NCBI GenBank assembly: GCA_020796225.1
Contig: CM036756.1
Span: 65,779,152 to 65,843,151 of the forward strand
DNA length: 64,000 bases
Origin: Arion vulgaris
Lineage: Eukaryota; Mollusca; Gastropoda; Stylommatophora; Arionidae
Direction: 5' to 3'
Positions 10,701-22,669 of the stretch are shown piece after piece (the first letter of the stretch is position 1; the number at the start of each line of letters is the position of its first letter). The notes beneath the pieces were generated by a model. The model saw nothing but the letters and a program-made list of their open reading frames with translations, searched no databases and had not been told where the DNA came from. Made by a program: the position numbers and the translations under genes.

Positions 10701-11035
10701 TGTTATGATACAGAATGACGACCGCATCATGTGGCACCGTAAAGGTGGTGGGGGGCATAAGCAGCAAAATCCAAATCACAATTGAAGGTTATTTTAAAGA
10801 AAAAAAATTTAAGGGGCGGCGTTTTGAAGACTTGCATCATACTGAGAAAATATACCGCACTGCCCTGTTAGAAACCTTAGTTCCTAATCCATTAATGATC
10901 AGGTGGACCTCAGAGATAACAGAGGAGACGAAAGACAACATTTATGAAGTTCACACAAAAGCCCATTCTGGAAATCTCTTCTTATCCTGACGCTGTGAGG
11001 TCAAACAGGATTGGAGAACAGAAAGTGGAAGTCTC
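10695..11035 (+). repeat. Dispersed repeat SINE-H
   Basis: A ~300-bp repeat shared with the minus strand of 54905-55205: head GCTGTGTTATGATACAGA, ATCACAATTGAAGGTT, a purine-rich tract, GAAGACTTGCATCATACTGA and AGCCCATTCTGGAAATCTC. An internal block order differs between the copies. The 91-aa frame has no known motif. No A/B boxes or TSD are clear, so SINE status is provisional. Confidence 0.7.
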
Positions 11036-11142
11036 CGTCTGTTATGTTACTATATTCGAAAGTATTTGTAACTTTAGATAATTTAACAACATTGTTCTAA
11101 CCATCGTTTCATCTTGTCTAGATGTTTGTAAGGTAAGTTTTT

Positions 11143-11349
11143 GCCCGTCTGCCCAGACTGTTCGTAGCGCGTTGGACTACGGGTGACTATCCCTCTGTGT
11201 GTGCGGGTTCAATTCCGCGGGATGGCAGAAAAAGCCACAGATTCCCCAGATTTACGGTGTTCGTGGCACCGAACCGAAGGGTTACGATGTCCATTGCACC
11301 GAGCCGAAGAGCTGAAAAGTTCAAGTGCTTCTTGAATTAAAAAAAAAAA
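11143..11349 (+). mobile_element. SINE-B copy, full length
   Basis: Forward copy with head GCCCGTCTGCCCAGACTGTT, B-box region GGGTTCAATTCCGC, and an A11 tail. Approximate TSD GGTAA-TTTTT on both sides. This copy gives the clearest forward reading of the family. Confidence 0.88.
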
Positions 11350-12940
11350 GGTAATAATTTTTGTTTTTTAAATAATCTGCATTTAATTTTCTTTCATTTT
11401 CTTAGTTATTTTGCCTCAACGTCTTGTTATCATGTCTCCTTGATGATATTTCTGCTTTTATTATCAGATTTTCTATATAAGTGTCCATATGAAGAATCAG
11501 TCCTTGTTTCTACGTTAACATCTTTATCCTGAAATGCATATTCTGCAGAAATGTTATCCGGCATGAAATATGGCCGATTTTTTACTTAACAATTTATTTA
11601 TTTTTTTGTGTGTTTCTTTCCGTTGCTCAATTTTATTACACATTTTCGGCATTATATTTTCGTTATTTTTGGGGATCTTATTTAAAACTAATGGTTTTCT
11701 CCACTTAGTTTTACTGCTTGGTTGAATTTGTTGATTTGCATGTCAATTGTCTCATGTAACATCTTGCCGTTTTTGATAAAGTTAAAATGCGTTATTTCGC
11801 TTATTTATGTCCATCATATCTGGTTTTACTTCAAGTACTTAAAGACGTTTATAGACCGTTTCTACTCATGTTCATTTTTGTTTGCGAATTTTGTATATGA
11901 AGATTATCTTTTTATTCCCAGAATTTATGTATAAAATTTCCCGACTGAATGTCCCATTCCTGAAGGATTATTATCAGGATGCTAACTCCATCATTAAAGA
12001 TATACACAGAAATTGCATCAGCTGTATTAACAATAGAAAGTTCTTGATTTCTTCGTTTTTGACAATATTTCAAAATTAGACTATTTAACCCTTTAGTTGC
12101 TAAGGACGTATATATACGTTTTCCCATTACTTATAAAGATGCATTAACACGTCCGTTATTATCTCTCCTCTGTGGGCTAAAGACGTGTTAACACGTTATA
12201 CATTGCTACTGTCACTGCTATAGGCGTACATTCACGTTCGTGACCTTGAAACAAAGAGTAGCTATTTTTAGCTCAGCCTTCAGAAAGTATGTAGCAGCGA
12301 AAGGGGTAATTAATGATTCATTACAATTTTTTGATATTTTTGTACACTACTTTTTCAGTAATTCTGTCTTGGAGAGCTCTTTGAGTATCGGCTTAACAGC
12401 CTCCATGACAGATACTGGGAGGTTTCCCTTGTGTATAAAGTGTTTCACTGTGACATCTTTAGCTCTTTCCAAGCGGAGTCATTTCCTAAATTTTTAAACA
12501 GTTAATTCAAGGAGCACCAAAAAAACATCCAACTACACGTCAATAAATAAACATATATATATACTATTATATACTAAATTGAAGAAAACTGGACAACCCA
12601 ATAGAATAACAAGGTTGAAAAGTAGTATAAGTAAAACAGTAGAAGTAAAACTAGAAAGACTTCTTATAAAGGAAGCAACTCTATGGCGCAGTGTGCGGCT
12701 AATAGCGTGCAACGGACTTCCGCCGTAGCGCAGTGTGCGGTTAAAAGCATGGAAAGAGCTAACAGTCTATTTGTAGAGACACAGTCAGCGCTGGAAAAGT
12801 TATGAACAGGCTTATCATATGTTGATATCTTATGGAAAAAATACTGTCCAAACTTCTTCTCGTATTTTGTGAAGACTATTTTTGTTAGCTCGTATGGCAT
12901 TTCTATAGTATATTTCCAGATTATTAATTACGATTTCGGT
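11350..12940. other. Unassigned AT-rich sequence
   Basis: No coding region supported. TTAACCCTTTAGTTGCTAAG at 12086 resembles a piggyBac-type end, but no partner end was found. A ~56-bp imperfect duplication around GGCGCAGTGTGCGG lies at 12664-12755. Confidence 0.35.
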
Positions 12941-12952
12941 TAGTCTACCCTT

Positions 12953-13153
12953 TTTTTTTCTCCGATTCAGAAGCACTTGAGCTTTCAGCTCTTCGGCTCA
13001 GTGCCATGGACATCGTAACCCTTAGGTTCGGTGCCACGAACACCGTGAATCTGGGGAACCTGTGGCTTTTCTTCCAGCCCGCGGAATTGAACCACACACA
13101 CAGAGGGCTAGTCACCCGCAGTCCAACGCTACGAACACGCTGGGCAGGCGGGC
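12953..13153 (-). mobile_element. SINE-B copy
   Basis: Same structure as the copy at 10424. The exact 12-bp TSD is TAGTCTACCCTT (12941-12952 and 13154-13165). Confidence 0.92.
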
Positions 13154-13165
13154 TAGTCTACCCTT

Positions 13166-13559
13166 ACCGTCTAGAGATTTACAATCAGGTAAAGACTTTC
13201 CTTTAGAACGTGTTTAAACTGTCTTATTTGGGTAACAATTCATGTCTGTACATAGTCCACACATTCAGTTTCGACTGTCAGGCAATTCTCTCCATAAGGC
13301 TTGTAATTCAAACACATTTTACAGCTGTTAGAGTCTACATCTCCAAGATCTTTGTATACCTTAAATTATACTTGTCTACTGAGCAAGAAAATATTTTACA
13401 CGCTGCCGCTGCTTCCAGTGACCTCGAGGCTCCACCATGCGTTATAAAGTAAGCTTCAACACGACTTTGTTTTGAGCATTGAAGCATTTCTGTGTTTTGG
13501 TCTTGTTTCTTCCAGCACTAACAAGATTTGCTATGTTCACTCTTTTTATGAGTATCTAG
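13166..13559. other. Unassigned sequence
   Basis: No repeat, element end or coding motif that I can support. Confidence 0.4.
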
Positions 13560-13672
13560 TACCGGTCCAGATCACTGGAAAAATATCCAGATGGCTCCAC
13601 GAGGGAGCGAACCTGGTACCTTTGACACAAGAGACAAGCACCTAACTTATACGCCACAGAAATCTCCATCAT
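13560..13672 (-). mobile_element. SINE-G head fragment
   Basis: Minus-strand match to the head of the SINE-G at 8690: CTGTGGCGTATAAGTTAGGT, then B-box-like GGTTCGCTCC. The body is absent. Confidence 0.6.
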
Positions 13673-13768
13673 CAGAATCATGTGTTAGGTTGCTAATGTT
13701 CAAAATGTTCTGTTCTGTTCGTGAATGAGGCGTGGCATTTTGTTTCATTCCAATATCAAAATCGTCGA

Positions 13769-14764
13769 TGATCAACGATATAAACTATATCAACAATGTC
13801 AACTATATCAACAATATCAACTATATCAACTATATCAACAATGTCAACAATATCAACTATATCAACAATGTCAACAATGTCAACAATATCAACTATATCA
13901 ACTATATCAACAATGTCAACAATATCAACTATATCAACAATGTCAACAATGTCAACAATATCAACAATATCAACAATATCAACTATATCAACAATCAACT
14001 ATCAACATATCAACAATGTCAACAATATCAACAATGTCAACTATATCAACAATGTCAACTATATCAACTATATCAACTATATCAACTATATCAACTATAT
14101 CAACAATGTCAACGATATCAACGATATCAACAATATCAACTATATCAACAATATCAACGATATCAACAATATCAACTATATCAACAATGTCAACGATATC
14201 AACAATATCAACAATATCAACAATGTCAACAATATCAGCAATATCAACAATATCAACGATATCAACAATATCAACGATATCAACAATATCAACAATGTCA
14301 ACGATATCAACAATATCAACAATATCAACAATATCAACGATATCAACAATATCAACAATATCAACAATATCAACGATATCAACAATATCAACATATCAAC
14401 AATATCAACATATCAACAATATCAACAATATCAACAATATCAACAATATCAACGATATCAACAATATCAACAATATCAACGATATCAACAATTACGATAT
14501 CAACATATCAACATCAACATATCAACAATATCAACAATCACAATATCAACAAAATAGATACAACTATATCAACAATATCAACGATATCAACAATATCAAC
14601 GATATCAACAATTTAGATATCAACTATAACGATATCAACAATATCAACAATATCAACATATCAACGATATCAACGATGAACATATCAACAATATCAACAA
14701 TATCAACGATATCAACGTACACAATATCAACGATATCAACAATGTCAACGATATCAACAATGTT
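13769..14764. repeat. 9-bp tandem array (~1 kb)
   Basis: Unit ATATCAACA with common variants (ATGTCAACA, GATATCAAC). Because 9 is a multiple of 3 and the unit has no forward stop, all three forward frames stay open for hundreds of codons (Tyr-Gln-Gln, Ile-Asn-Asn and Ile-Ser-Thr repeats). The minus strand gives Asp-Ile-Val repeats. There is no evidence that any is a gene. Confidence 0.95.
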
Positions 14765-14765
14765 G

Positions 14766-15232
14766 TACTATGAACATTTATTTACTCAGAACTCATCATC
14801 GTAACAGTATCGTTAACGTGTATGCATTGATTTTGTTCTGCCGTATGGTTAGTTGCCATGAAATAAATGCTTCTTTGATAAGCACTTAGTAAATGTGTTG
14901 TTAGAAGATATAACTATCACATATATTCGAAATATAAAGATGAATGAAAATCCTGGCTTATCCGTTACATGATGTAGCCATCAGACACAGTAAACGGGTC
15001 GTTGATTTTCTAGGCACCATTTATACGGTCAGTAGTTTGTCATTGCTTTCTGAACGGTGAGATCTATTTTTATTTCTTTTGAAAAATTTCACGGAAACGA
15101 ATTTGTTATTTGAAATGTAGTCACATATTTTCACACATTAACTTATGTTTAAAACATAACTATACATTGGTAAGTTAATTCATAGTTTAAAGTGGGAGGT
15201 TAAAGGGATAATTCATTGTATTCATTGTAAAA
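14766..15232. other. Unassigned AT-rich sequence
   Basis: Nothing recognised. Confidence 0.4.
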
Positions 15233-15234
15233 TA

Positions 15235-15640
15235 GATGAGACTGCAGTAAAACTATTTGATTGGCAAAACACGTAATCACAAAGTGCAAAACACGTAATC
15301 ACAAAGTACTGTAGTTTTACAAATTACAAAAACAATGACAAAATACAGCAACGTTTCGACCAACAAGGCCTTTATCAAGCAAACGAACAACAGGAGTGAC
15401 GAATTTTTAAAAACATATGGACGACTACATACAAACGTTTCTAATGAAAATCTGGGAATAAAATCTAATAACGAAATAAATGTAACACAAACAACACACA
15501 TAAAAACTAGAAATAGAAAAGAAGAGAAACAATGAAAAATCTAGTAAATATATAACTTGAATACATGCAACATATACCCATATAGATTACAAGGCATGAG
15601 AAGAGAAAGTACTAAGAAGCATAGGAATGTAATACGTTGA
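15235..15640 (+). mobile_element. Foldback-family element, one arm plus middle
   Basis: Begins GAGACTGCAGTAAAACTAT, repeats CAAAACACGTAATCACAAAG twice, then has the GTAGTTTTAC block, AACGTTTCGACCAACAAGG and CCTTTATCAAGCAAAC. It continues into the middle region shared with 7350 (GAGAAGAGAAAGTACTAAGA, reverse complement). The second arm is missing. Confidence 0.75.
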
Positions 15641-15757
15641 GCCCACGTGGTCGCAAGGTACCATACAGCGAAATCAACCGTTTCTCCAGAGCAAATCGAC
15701 TGCGATCATCCGAGGAATATAATTGAATGGCTGTGACATGGACATCGTGGATTCCTA

Positions 15758-15826
15758 AATGTCCAGTATCATTGAAATGTCCAGTATCATTGAAATGTCC
15801 AGTATCATTGAAATGTCCAGTATTCA
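15758..15826. repeat. 18-bp tandem repeat, ~4 copies
   Basis: Unit ATTGAAATGTCCAGTATC. It resembles the reverse complement of the 16-bp unit of the array at 47900 (ATGTCCAGTGACATCA), which may be coincidence. Confidence 0.8.
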
Positions 15827-15850
15827 TTGTATGAGTTTCTTCCCGGGAGC

Positions 15851-18299
15851 ATTCATTATTTGGTTAATAATATGAAGTCTAGTTAAAGGGCATATGTTGT
15901 GACTAAACACCGTTCATTATTTGGTTAATAATATGAAGTCTAGTTAAAGGGCATATTTTGTGACTAAACACCGTTCATTATTTGGTTAATAATATAAAGT
16001 CTAGTTAAAGGGCATATTTTGGGACTAAACACCGTTCATTATTTGGTTAATAATATGAAGTCTAGTTAAAGGGCATATTTTGGGACTAAACACGGTTCAT
16101 TATTTGGTTAATAATATAAAGTCTAGTTAAAGGGCATATTTTGGGACTAAACACCGTTCATTATTTGGTTAATAATATAAAGTCTAGTTAAAGGGCATAT
16201 TTTGGGACTAAACACCGTTCATTATTTGGTTAATAATATGAAGTCTAGTTAAAGGGCATATTTTGGGACTAAACACCGTTCATTATTTGGTTAATAATAT
16301 GAAGTCTAGTTAAAGGGCATATTTTATGACTAAACACCGTTCATTATTTGGTTAATAATATGAAGTCTAGTTAAAGGGCATATTTTGGGACTAAACACCT
16401 TTCATTATTTGGTTAATAATATAAAGTCTAGTTAAAGGGCATATTTTGGGACTAAACACCGTTCATTATTTGGTTAATAATATAAAGTCTAGTTAAAGGG
16501 CCTATTTTGGGACTAAACACCGTTCATTATTTGGTTAATAATATGAAGTCTAGTTAAAGGGCATATTTTGGGACTAAACACCGTTCATTATTTGGTTAAT
16601 AATATGAAGTCTAGTTAAAGGGCATATTTTGTGACTAAACACCGTTCATTATTTGGTTAATAATATGAAGTCTAGTTAAAGGGCATATTTTGTGACTAAA
16701 CACCGTTCATTATTTGGTTAATAATATGAAGTCTAGTTAAAGGGCATATTTTGGGACTAAACACCGTTCATTATTTGGTTAATAATATGAAGTCTAGTTA
16801 AAGGGCATATTTTGTGACTAAACACCGTTCATTATTTGGTTAATAATATGAAGTCTAGTTAAAGGGCATATTTTGTGACTAAACACCGTTCATTATTTGG
16901 TTAATAATATAAAGTCTAGTTAAAGGGCATATTTTGGGACTAAACACCGTTCATTATTTGGTTAATAATATAAAGTCTAGTTAAAGGGCATATTTTGGGA
17001 CTAAACACCGTTCATTATTTGGTTAATAATATGAAGTCTAGTTAAAGGGCATATTTTGGGACTAAACACCGTTCATTATTTGGTTAATAATATGAAGTCT
17101 AGTTAAAGGGCATATTTTATGACTAAACACCGTTCATTATTTGGTTAATAATATGAAGTCTAGTTAAAGGGCATATTTTGTGACTAAACACCGTTCATTA
17201 TTTGGTTAATAATATGAAGTCTAGTTAAAGGGCATATTTTGTGACTAAACACCGTTCATTATTTGGTTAATAATATAAAGTCTAGTTAAAGGGCATATTT
17301 TGGGACTAAACACCGTTCATTATTTGGTTAATAATATAAAGTCTAGTTAAAGGGCATATTTTGGGACTAAACACCGTTCATTATTTGGTTAATAATATGA
17401 AGTCTAGTTAAAGGGCATATTTTGGGACTAAACACCGTTCATTATTTGGTTAATAATATGAAGTCTAGTTAAAGGGCATATTTTATGACTAAACACCGTT
17501 CATATTTGTTAATAATATGAAGTCTAGTTAAAGGGCATATTTTATGACTAAACACCGTTCATTATTTGGTTAATAATATGAAGTCTAGTTAAAGGGCATA
17601 TTTTGGGACTAAACACCTTTCATTATTTGGTTAATAATATGAAGTCTAGTTAAAGGGCATATTTTATGACTAAACACCGTTCATTATTTGGTTAATAATA
17701 TGAAGTCTAGTTAAAGGGCATATTTTGGGACTAAAAACCGTTCATTATTTGGTTAATAATATGAAGTCTAGTTAAAGGGCATATTTTATGACTAAACACC
17801 GTTCATTATTTGGTTAATAATATGAAGTCTAGTTAAAGGGCATATTTTGGGACTAAACACCTTTCAATATTTGGTTAATAATATGAAGTCTAGTTAAAGG
17901 GCATATTTTATGACTAAACACCGTTCATTATTTGGTTAATAATATGAAGTCTAGTTAAAGGCTATTTTATGACTAAACACCGTTCATTATTTGGTTAATA
18001 ATATGAAGTCTAGTTAAAGGGCATATTTTATGACTAAACACCGTTCATTATTTGGTTAATAATATGAAGTCTAGTTAAAGGGCATATTTTATGACTAAAC
18101 ACCATTCATTATTTGTTAATAATATGAAGTCTAGTTAAAGGGCATATTTTGGGACTAAACACCTTTCTATTATTTGGTTAATAATATGAAGTCTAGTTAA
18201 AGGGCATATTTTATGTCTAAACACCGTTCATTATTTGGTTAATAATATGAAGTCTAGTTAAAGGGCATATTTTGGGACTAAACACCGTTCATTATTTGG
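15851..18299. repeat. 61-bp satellite-like array, ~40 copies, higher-order structure
   Basis: Unit starts GTTCATTATTTGGTTAATAA, contains GTCTAGTTAAAGGGCATATT and ends GGGACTAAACACC; spacing is 61 bp. Two variable sites (ATGAAG/ATAAAG, and TGTG/TGGG/TATG before ACTAAAC) define unit types. A six-unit (366-bp) block of types runs from about 16.8 to 17.16 kb and is repeated in the same order to about 17.5 kb. After 17.5 kb, TATG and TGGG units largely alternate, giving a 122-bp dimer. No open frame spans it. Confidence 0.96.
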
Positions 18300-18364
18300 A
18301 ATCACACCCACTTTCTTTGAGCATCAATAAATCTTAAACTATTAATGGTAAAAATATAATTCAG

Positions 18365-18520
18365 ACATAATATCAAACTAGAAATGCTGATAAACATTAA
18401 AAACATAATATCAAACTGGTAATGCTGATAAATATTAAAAACGTAATATCAAACTAGAAATGCTGATAAACATTAAAAACATAATATCAAACTAGAAATG
18501 CTGATAAACATGAAAAACAT
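18365..18520. repeat. 38-bp tandem repeat, ~4 copies
   Basis: Unit ACATAATATCAAACTAGAAA then TGCTGATAAACATTAAAA. It follows the 61-bp array after a ~65-bp gap. Confidence 0.88.
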
Positions 18521-18573
18521 GTTTGTAAATAGTGTTTAAATTAACCTTTATTTGTAAAGATATGGGTGTGTCT

Positions 18574-18833
18574 TCTTCTCTTCGAACGCTCCATATCGAC
18601 CACTTGTTTACCACTCTGTGTAATTTGTATGGGATCTGAGCCTAAGAGCGATTGTACGGTGTGCCTGTTATGTGTCTACAGGTAGTCCAGCACATCCGAT
18701 TTCTGCGACGCTTTTTATTAACAAGGGTAGCTTCCCTAGGTCCTACATTAGTCGCCTCTTACTAAATGCCTTGTAGGTCACAGTGGTACTATTCTTTGCT
18801 TCCCTTATGGGATTCGGCACCTCATGGGTGAGT
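18574..18833 (-). mobile_element. SINE-A copy, full length
   Basis: Minus strand. The exact 10-bp TSD GGGTGTGTCT (18564-18573 and 18834-18843) fixes both ends and gives a 260-bp element. Confidence 0.92.
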
Positions 18834-18884
18834 GGGTGTGTCTAACCTATTTCCAACCACCCCCTTCCCACCCAAAAGAAACCA

Positions 18885-19330
18885 TTACCTTGTAGTGGTG
18901 GGAGTGGCCTGCGTGACTCAATGACCTGGGAGCCATGCTGGCATGAACACATTGTTCCAGACATGGCTACTCAAGCAGAACAGGTTAAAAAAGAGATCAG
19001 ACTAAATGTGGCCACTTGATCCTCCAGCTTGCGACTGGCGGCTATTCACCTTATCATAGTTTTGTAAAATAACGAAGTTACAGAAACTAAACACAAATTG
19101 TTTAATATAAACAGGTCTGGAGGATAAAATGTTGGTGGGTTGTGCACATCCTGAGGGAGACATAGTCGAGTCCCATTAGGCAGGCACTAGAGTGGAACCC
19201 GGGAAGTAATCGGGAAAGAGGCGGTCTGAAAAAGACCTGGAGACGGAATCTTCTTAACGAACTGAGATTTGCCGGATTATCATGGGAAGGAAGTCATAAA
19301 CAAACCGATCAGAGACCTAAAAATGTTCAA
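18885..19330 (+). mobile_element. LINE-D, internally deleted copy
   Basis: The left part (18885-19110) resembles the LINE-D 5' region also seen at 30255 and 61200: CCTTGTAGTGGTGGGA, CATGCTGGCATGA, GACTAAATGTGG. The right part (19170-19330) translates to the LINE-D C-terminus, QALEWNPGSNRERG then KKTWRRNLLNEL. The reverse transcriptase core between them is missing, so this is a deletion derivative that could at most move in trans. Confidence 0.7.
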
Positions 19331-20260
19331 ATCTTATTCTTACTATCTCGAGAGAAAAAATCTTATGCTCAACGAGGATGTGAAAAAGAATAAGAATTGT
19401 AGATTTCACGTTTACAAAGCAAATGCACTAACCGCAATGATAACACTTCTCTCTTGATTGACAACATTAAGAATATATACAAGACTAGAGAAGTGTCATT
19501 TCTAAAGAGAGATATAGACAAAAACGTGTATATTACAGTATTACATAAGCTAGGAGAAAAATAAAGGATTAAATATGAAAATTGACAACACTCGACGTTT
19601 CGACCATATGTCTTTTTCAAGAAAAAATTATGCTCGTCCATCAGGGGTGATTCTGACCACGCAAATTTTCATCCAATGGAACGTAGCTGCGTTATGTTTG
19701 TCTGTGTGTGCGTAGATGACTTGTGAGCCCGATACGGGCTTGAAATGTTCTTGTACAGTGTGGGCAAGGTATACTTGCCCTTGTGGGTGGTTTCACTGCC
19801 TTTCTATTTTGAAGAAAAAATACATGAACAGGAAATATTAAATGAACTAAAACATAAATCTAGCGAGTAAATAGCAAGTTTCACCTTTATACTTGCTTGT
19901 GTGTCAGCTTACGTGTGTGTGTGTATGTTTGAGAAAGTAAGTACTCCCTCGAGTGGAAGTTACCGCCTCATTTTATTTAACATTTAAATGTTTGCACTAA
20001 GGGACTGAACACAATTAGGGTCATGAAACACGCGACACCAATGATGTGCACTCCATTCGTTAATTAGTACGTTCTAGTCTCTTGAGTGCACGTGCATCAA
20101 CACCTTTCTCTTGTGATGTTTATTATGTGTGCGCATCACGGCTGCAAATGTTCACGCACGGCTACAAGGGAAACAGAATACACAAATATGGTGTCAATTA
20201 CTTCAACAGACTCGTGTAAATAGATGTATTGGAAATAAATAGATGTAAATAGACAGGGTT
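19331..20260. other. Unassigned, with two ribozyme-like motifs
   Basis: Near 19576-19613 the minus strand reads CTTGAAAAAGACATATGGTC then GAAACGTC, an element-like motif. Near 19720-19750 the plus strand has CTTGTGA, a perfect GCCCG-ATA-CGGGC hairpin, then TTGAAATGTTC, which resembles a decayed hammerhead core. Otherwise nothing recognised. Confidence 0.4.
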
Positions 20261-20267
20261 GGTATCA

Positions 20268-20450
20268 ATCAATCAAGTGCCATGCCTTCCGGCGTAGACG
20301 ATCATGTCTCTCCACAACTCTCTCTGCTTGGTGCATGTAATCAGTTCTGACGTCGACCTTGTGTTGAACCATGATGTCAGGGTTGGCATACGTCCTCATT
20401 TTGGCGGACACGTTCTCATTTTACGAGTAAATCTGAGCGTCTGCAACCAA
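20268..20450 (-). mobile_element. LINE 3'-end fragment
   Basis: CAAGTGCCATGCCTTCCGGC and TCTCTCCACAACTCTCTCTG look like the reverse complement of a LINE C-terminal coding end. Short and diverged. Confidence 0.4.
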
Positions 20451-20659
20451 TTTTGAAAATTCGTAGATTTGTCCGCACTTTAAGATGTCAAGACAAATTA
20501 ACACTGTCAGCAACATGATGTGTTAACCACGTGTAACTGCGGAAAATTGGTTTCTAACTAGCAGCAGTAAATGTGACGTTATTCATATACATACTGTTGT
20601 CAAAATAAACTGTGCTTAGTACATATATGTGTACCCATACTATATGTATGTATGTATGT

Positions 20660-21075
20660 ATGGCCTTTTCGTCTTTACAGACGGTCAATTGGCAAGTGTT
20701 TTACTGTGACAACTTCTGAGTTTTCACTTTTCTCTCTTGTCTTTCATCTCATACATAAGTCTCTTCTCAAAAGACTGCGCACATGCGCAATTTCGCTTTC
20801 CACACAACTCTGTCATCAGCTAGCTTTTCCCATGTGCTTGGACCTATAGAAAAGTTCTTCATTGAGGCTTTGCAGACATCTTTATATCTGAGTAGTGGCT
20901 GCCCTGATGTCTTTCCTTCCGAAAGTTCACAGAACAACATTTGTTTTGGTATGCGACAGTTTCCATTCTTCTCACATGCCCCAACAGATCTTAGTCGTCC
21001 ACTGCTGAACATGCCCTTGATGGAAGGCAGGTATGCACGTTGCGGTGGACTATATAGTATATCCATACTATACAT
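20660..21075 (-). mobile_element. LINE-H C-terminal fragment
   Basis: Minus-strand frame 20767-21075 reads IPKQMLFCELSEGK, then LLRYKDVCKASMKNF and WEKLADDRVVWKAKLR. This is the typical C-terminal block after the reverse transcriptase of a non-LTR element lacking RNase H. The polymerase itself is absent, and no other copy of this family was seen in the window. Confidence 0.75.
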
Positions 21076-21239
21076 TATGATAATAACTATAATATAAGTA
21101 TTCCTGTCATGTTTTATTCAGCTAAATGGAAAATATTATCATTCATTTGAAGTCCTTTTTATTAAATAGTATTCTCAACCACAAATTTCACATTTTGTTT
21201 TTTTTAATCTAAGGGACATAACCAATTAAAAACAATGAA

Positions 21240-21645
21240 TATCCTGAATGTTTTATTATCTCCTCTTTAACATAATGCTTGCATTTGAGATGTGGATATA
21301 TAGAATAGGCAGAGTTTCATGGACAGAAAAACAGACAAATAAACAAGTTTTAGTAAAAATAGGCATGAAGAAACAATTATTAAGAGAAATAAAATTCAGA
21401 CAAGTAAAGTATTTTGGGCACATAAAAAGACATGACACCATGATAAAATCTTTACTAGATGGGAAAGTTGAGAGGGAAGAGCAAGAGGAAGACCGAGAGA
21501 TAAGTGGGAGGGAAACTTTAAGAAATGGACAGGTTACAGTATGGCAATGTACAACACCAAGGCGAAAGGCAGAGGATGTTGGAGATTCATTGCAGCCAAC
21601 CTTCGATGTGAAGACGGCACCTGATGATGATGAACATAATGCTTA
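21240..21645 (+). mobile_element. LINE-B C-terminal fragment
   Basis: Frame 21248-21646 reads AFEMWIYRIGRVSWTEKQ, then QVKYFGHIKRHDTMIKSLLD: the post-polymerase region of a non-LTR element (FEMW, SWTEK and GHI-R-H motifs). It ends near a GATGATGATGA tail (21625). Related fragments lie at 29970, 40808, 43106 and 59380. Confidence 0.8.
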
Positions 21646-21930
21646 GTCACGTTGTGAGCGAGATTTTTCTATAAGAGGTAAGTAGAGAATTTATCGTTTT
21701 CCTAATTATTTCATTCTTTCAACTGAATCATAAAGTGATTTATATACAGACATAAAGAGATTAATAGTAGTATTTGATAATATAATTATATTGTTTCAAC
21801 TTTTTAAACATGTTTGTTTTAACTGTTGGCTTTGTATAAAACAAATACTTTTGGCTGTTGTTTGGTGATACAATGTTGTTTTCGTTGGAAATCAGTTGTT
21901 ATATAATTATTTCTCCTCTCTCTCTCTCTC

Positions 21931-21961
<31 letters not shown>

Positions 21962-22277
21962 ATCGTTTTTTCCGGCCTTTGTTATCATTCTTATTGTGAT
22001 ATATAAATCGCCTTTGTCAAGACCGTATTTTTACGTCACCACCTTCAGTACCATTTGGAGCTCTGGTGCTTGTCCTTCGGCGACGTGTCCGATTTCGACC
22101 AGCGTTTACTGGGTTCGCTCTCCGTTCGCCTTTGACTGTCCCCAGCCGACCTGCAAAGCAGCAGGTTGATAATTATTTGAAAGTTAAGACGCATATGGAA
22201 ATGGTTTCACATGGCCAGAGAAGTGGATGCAATCAATGAAACAAACTCGTCAATCAATTAGCCATTCAAAAATAATG
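21646..22277. other. Mostly unassigned; (CT)n at 21915-21961
   Basis: A CT microsatellite is present. A palindromic CTGCAAAGCAGCAGGTTG (22150) recurs at 62488 in an unrelated context. No coding region supported. Confidence 0.45.
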
Positions 22278-22380
22278 GTGATTTATTGATTGGTTGATTG
22301 ATATAACAATCATCATTGCACTTCAGTGAATAAACATATCTGCTCTGATCTCTTTATTTAAAAAATGATGCATATATGTC
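22278..22380 (-). mobile_element. SINE-G 3' fragment
   Basis: GATTGATTGG-type tail followed by body sequence (CATTGCACTTCAGTGAATAA, GATCTCTTTATTT) matching the minus strand of the copy at 8690. Confidence 0.55.
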
Positions 22381-22669
22381 ATGATTTAATGAAAACTCCT
22401 CATACATAGGCCAAATGTAATTAGTAGCAAAGAGTTGTGATGTAGAACCAAGAAAAGAATTACTGAGAAAAAATCCACATGGAAAGATAGAGATGAAATG
22501 GACACGCAATGATGGGAAATTGTACAATATAACTGCGAGTCATGAACTGAATAGGAATCCTCAAGACAAGCGGAGAAAGGCAGAACAAAAGTGCATATGG
22601 GTAAGAGCACGTAACAAAGACATCAAACAAATAGATCTCAGTTGAGAACTGATGAAGAAGTCTGTCCTG

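Noticed and set aside
10715..10990. 91-aa protein similar to a frame at 54828-55205
   Set aside because: Similarity follows from a shared dispersed repeat, with block rearrangement and no recognised domain; not treated as a gene.
12086..12240. piggyBac element end (TTAACCCTTTAG)
   Set aside because: Only one end seen; no inverted partner or TTAA on the other side.
13725..14804. 359-, 294- and 253-codon plus-strand open frames
   Set aside because: They are three readings of the same stop-free 9-bp repeat; composition and frame-independence show no coding constraint.
15768..15826. Homology between the 18-bp repeat and the 16-bp array at 47900
   Set aside because: Shared ATGTCCAGT core only; too short to separate from chance.
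15851..18299. CRISPR-like regular repeats
   Set aside because: Units are contiguous head-to-tail with no unique spacers, no cas genes, and the context is eukaryotic. The same holds for the 39-, 44-, 48-, 52-, 58- and 73-bp arrays.
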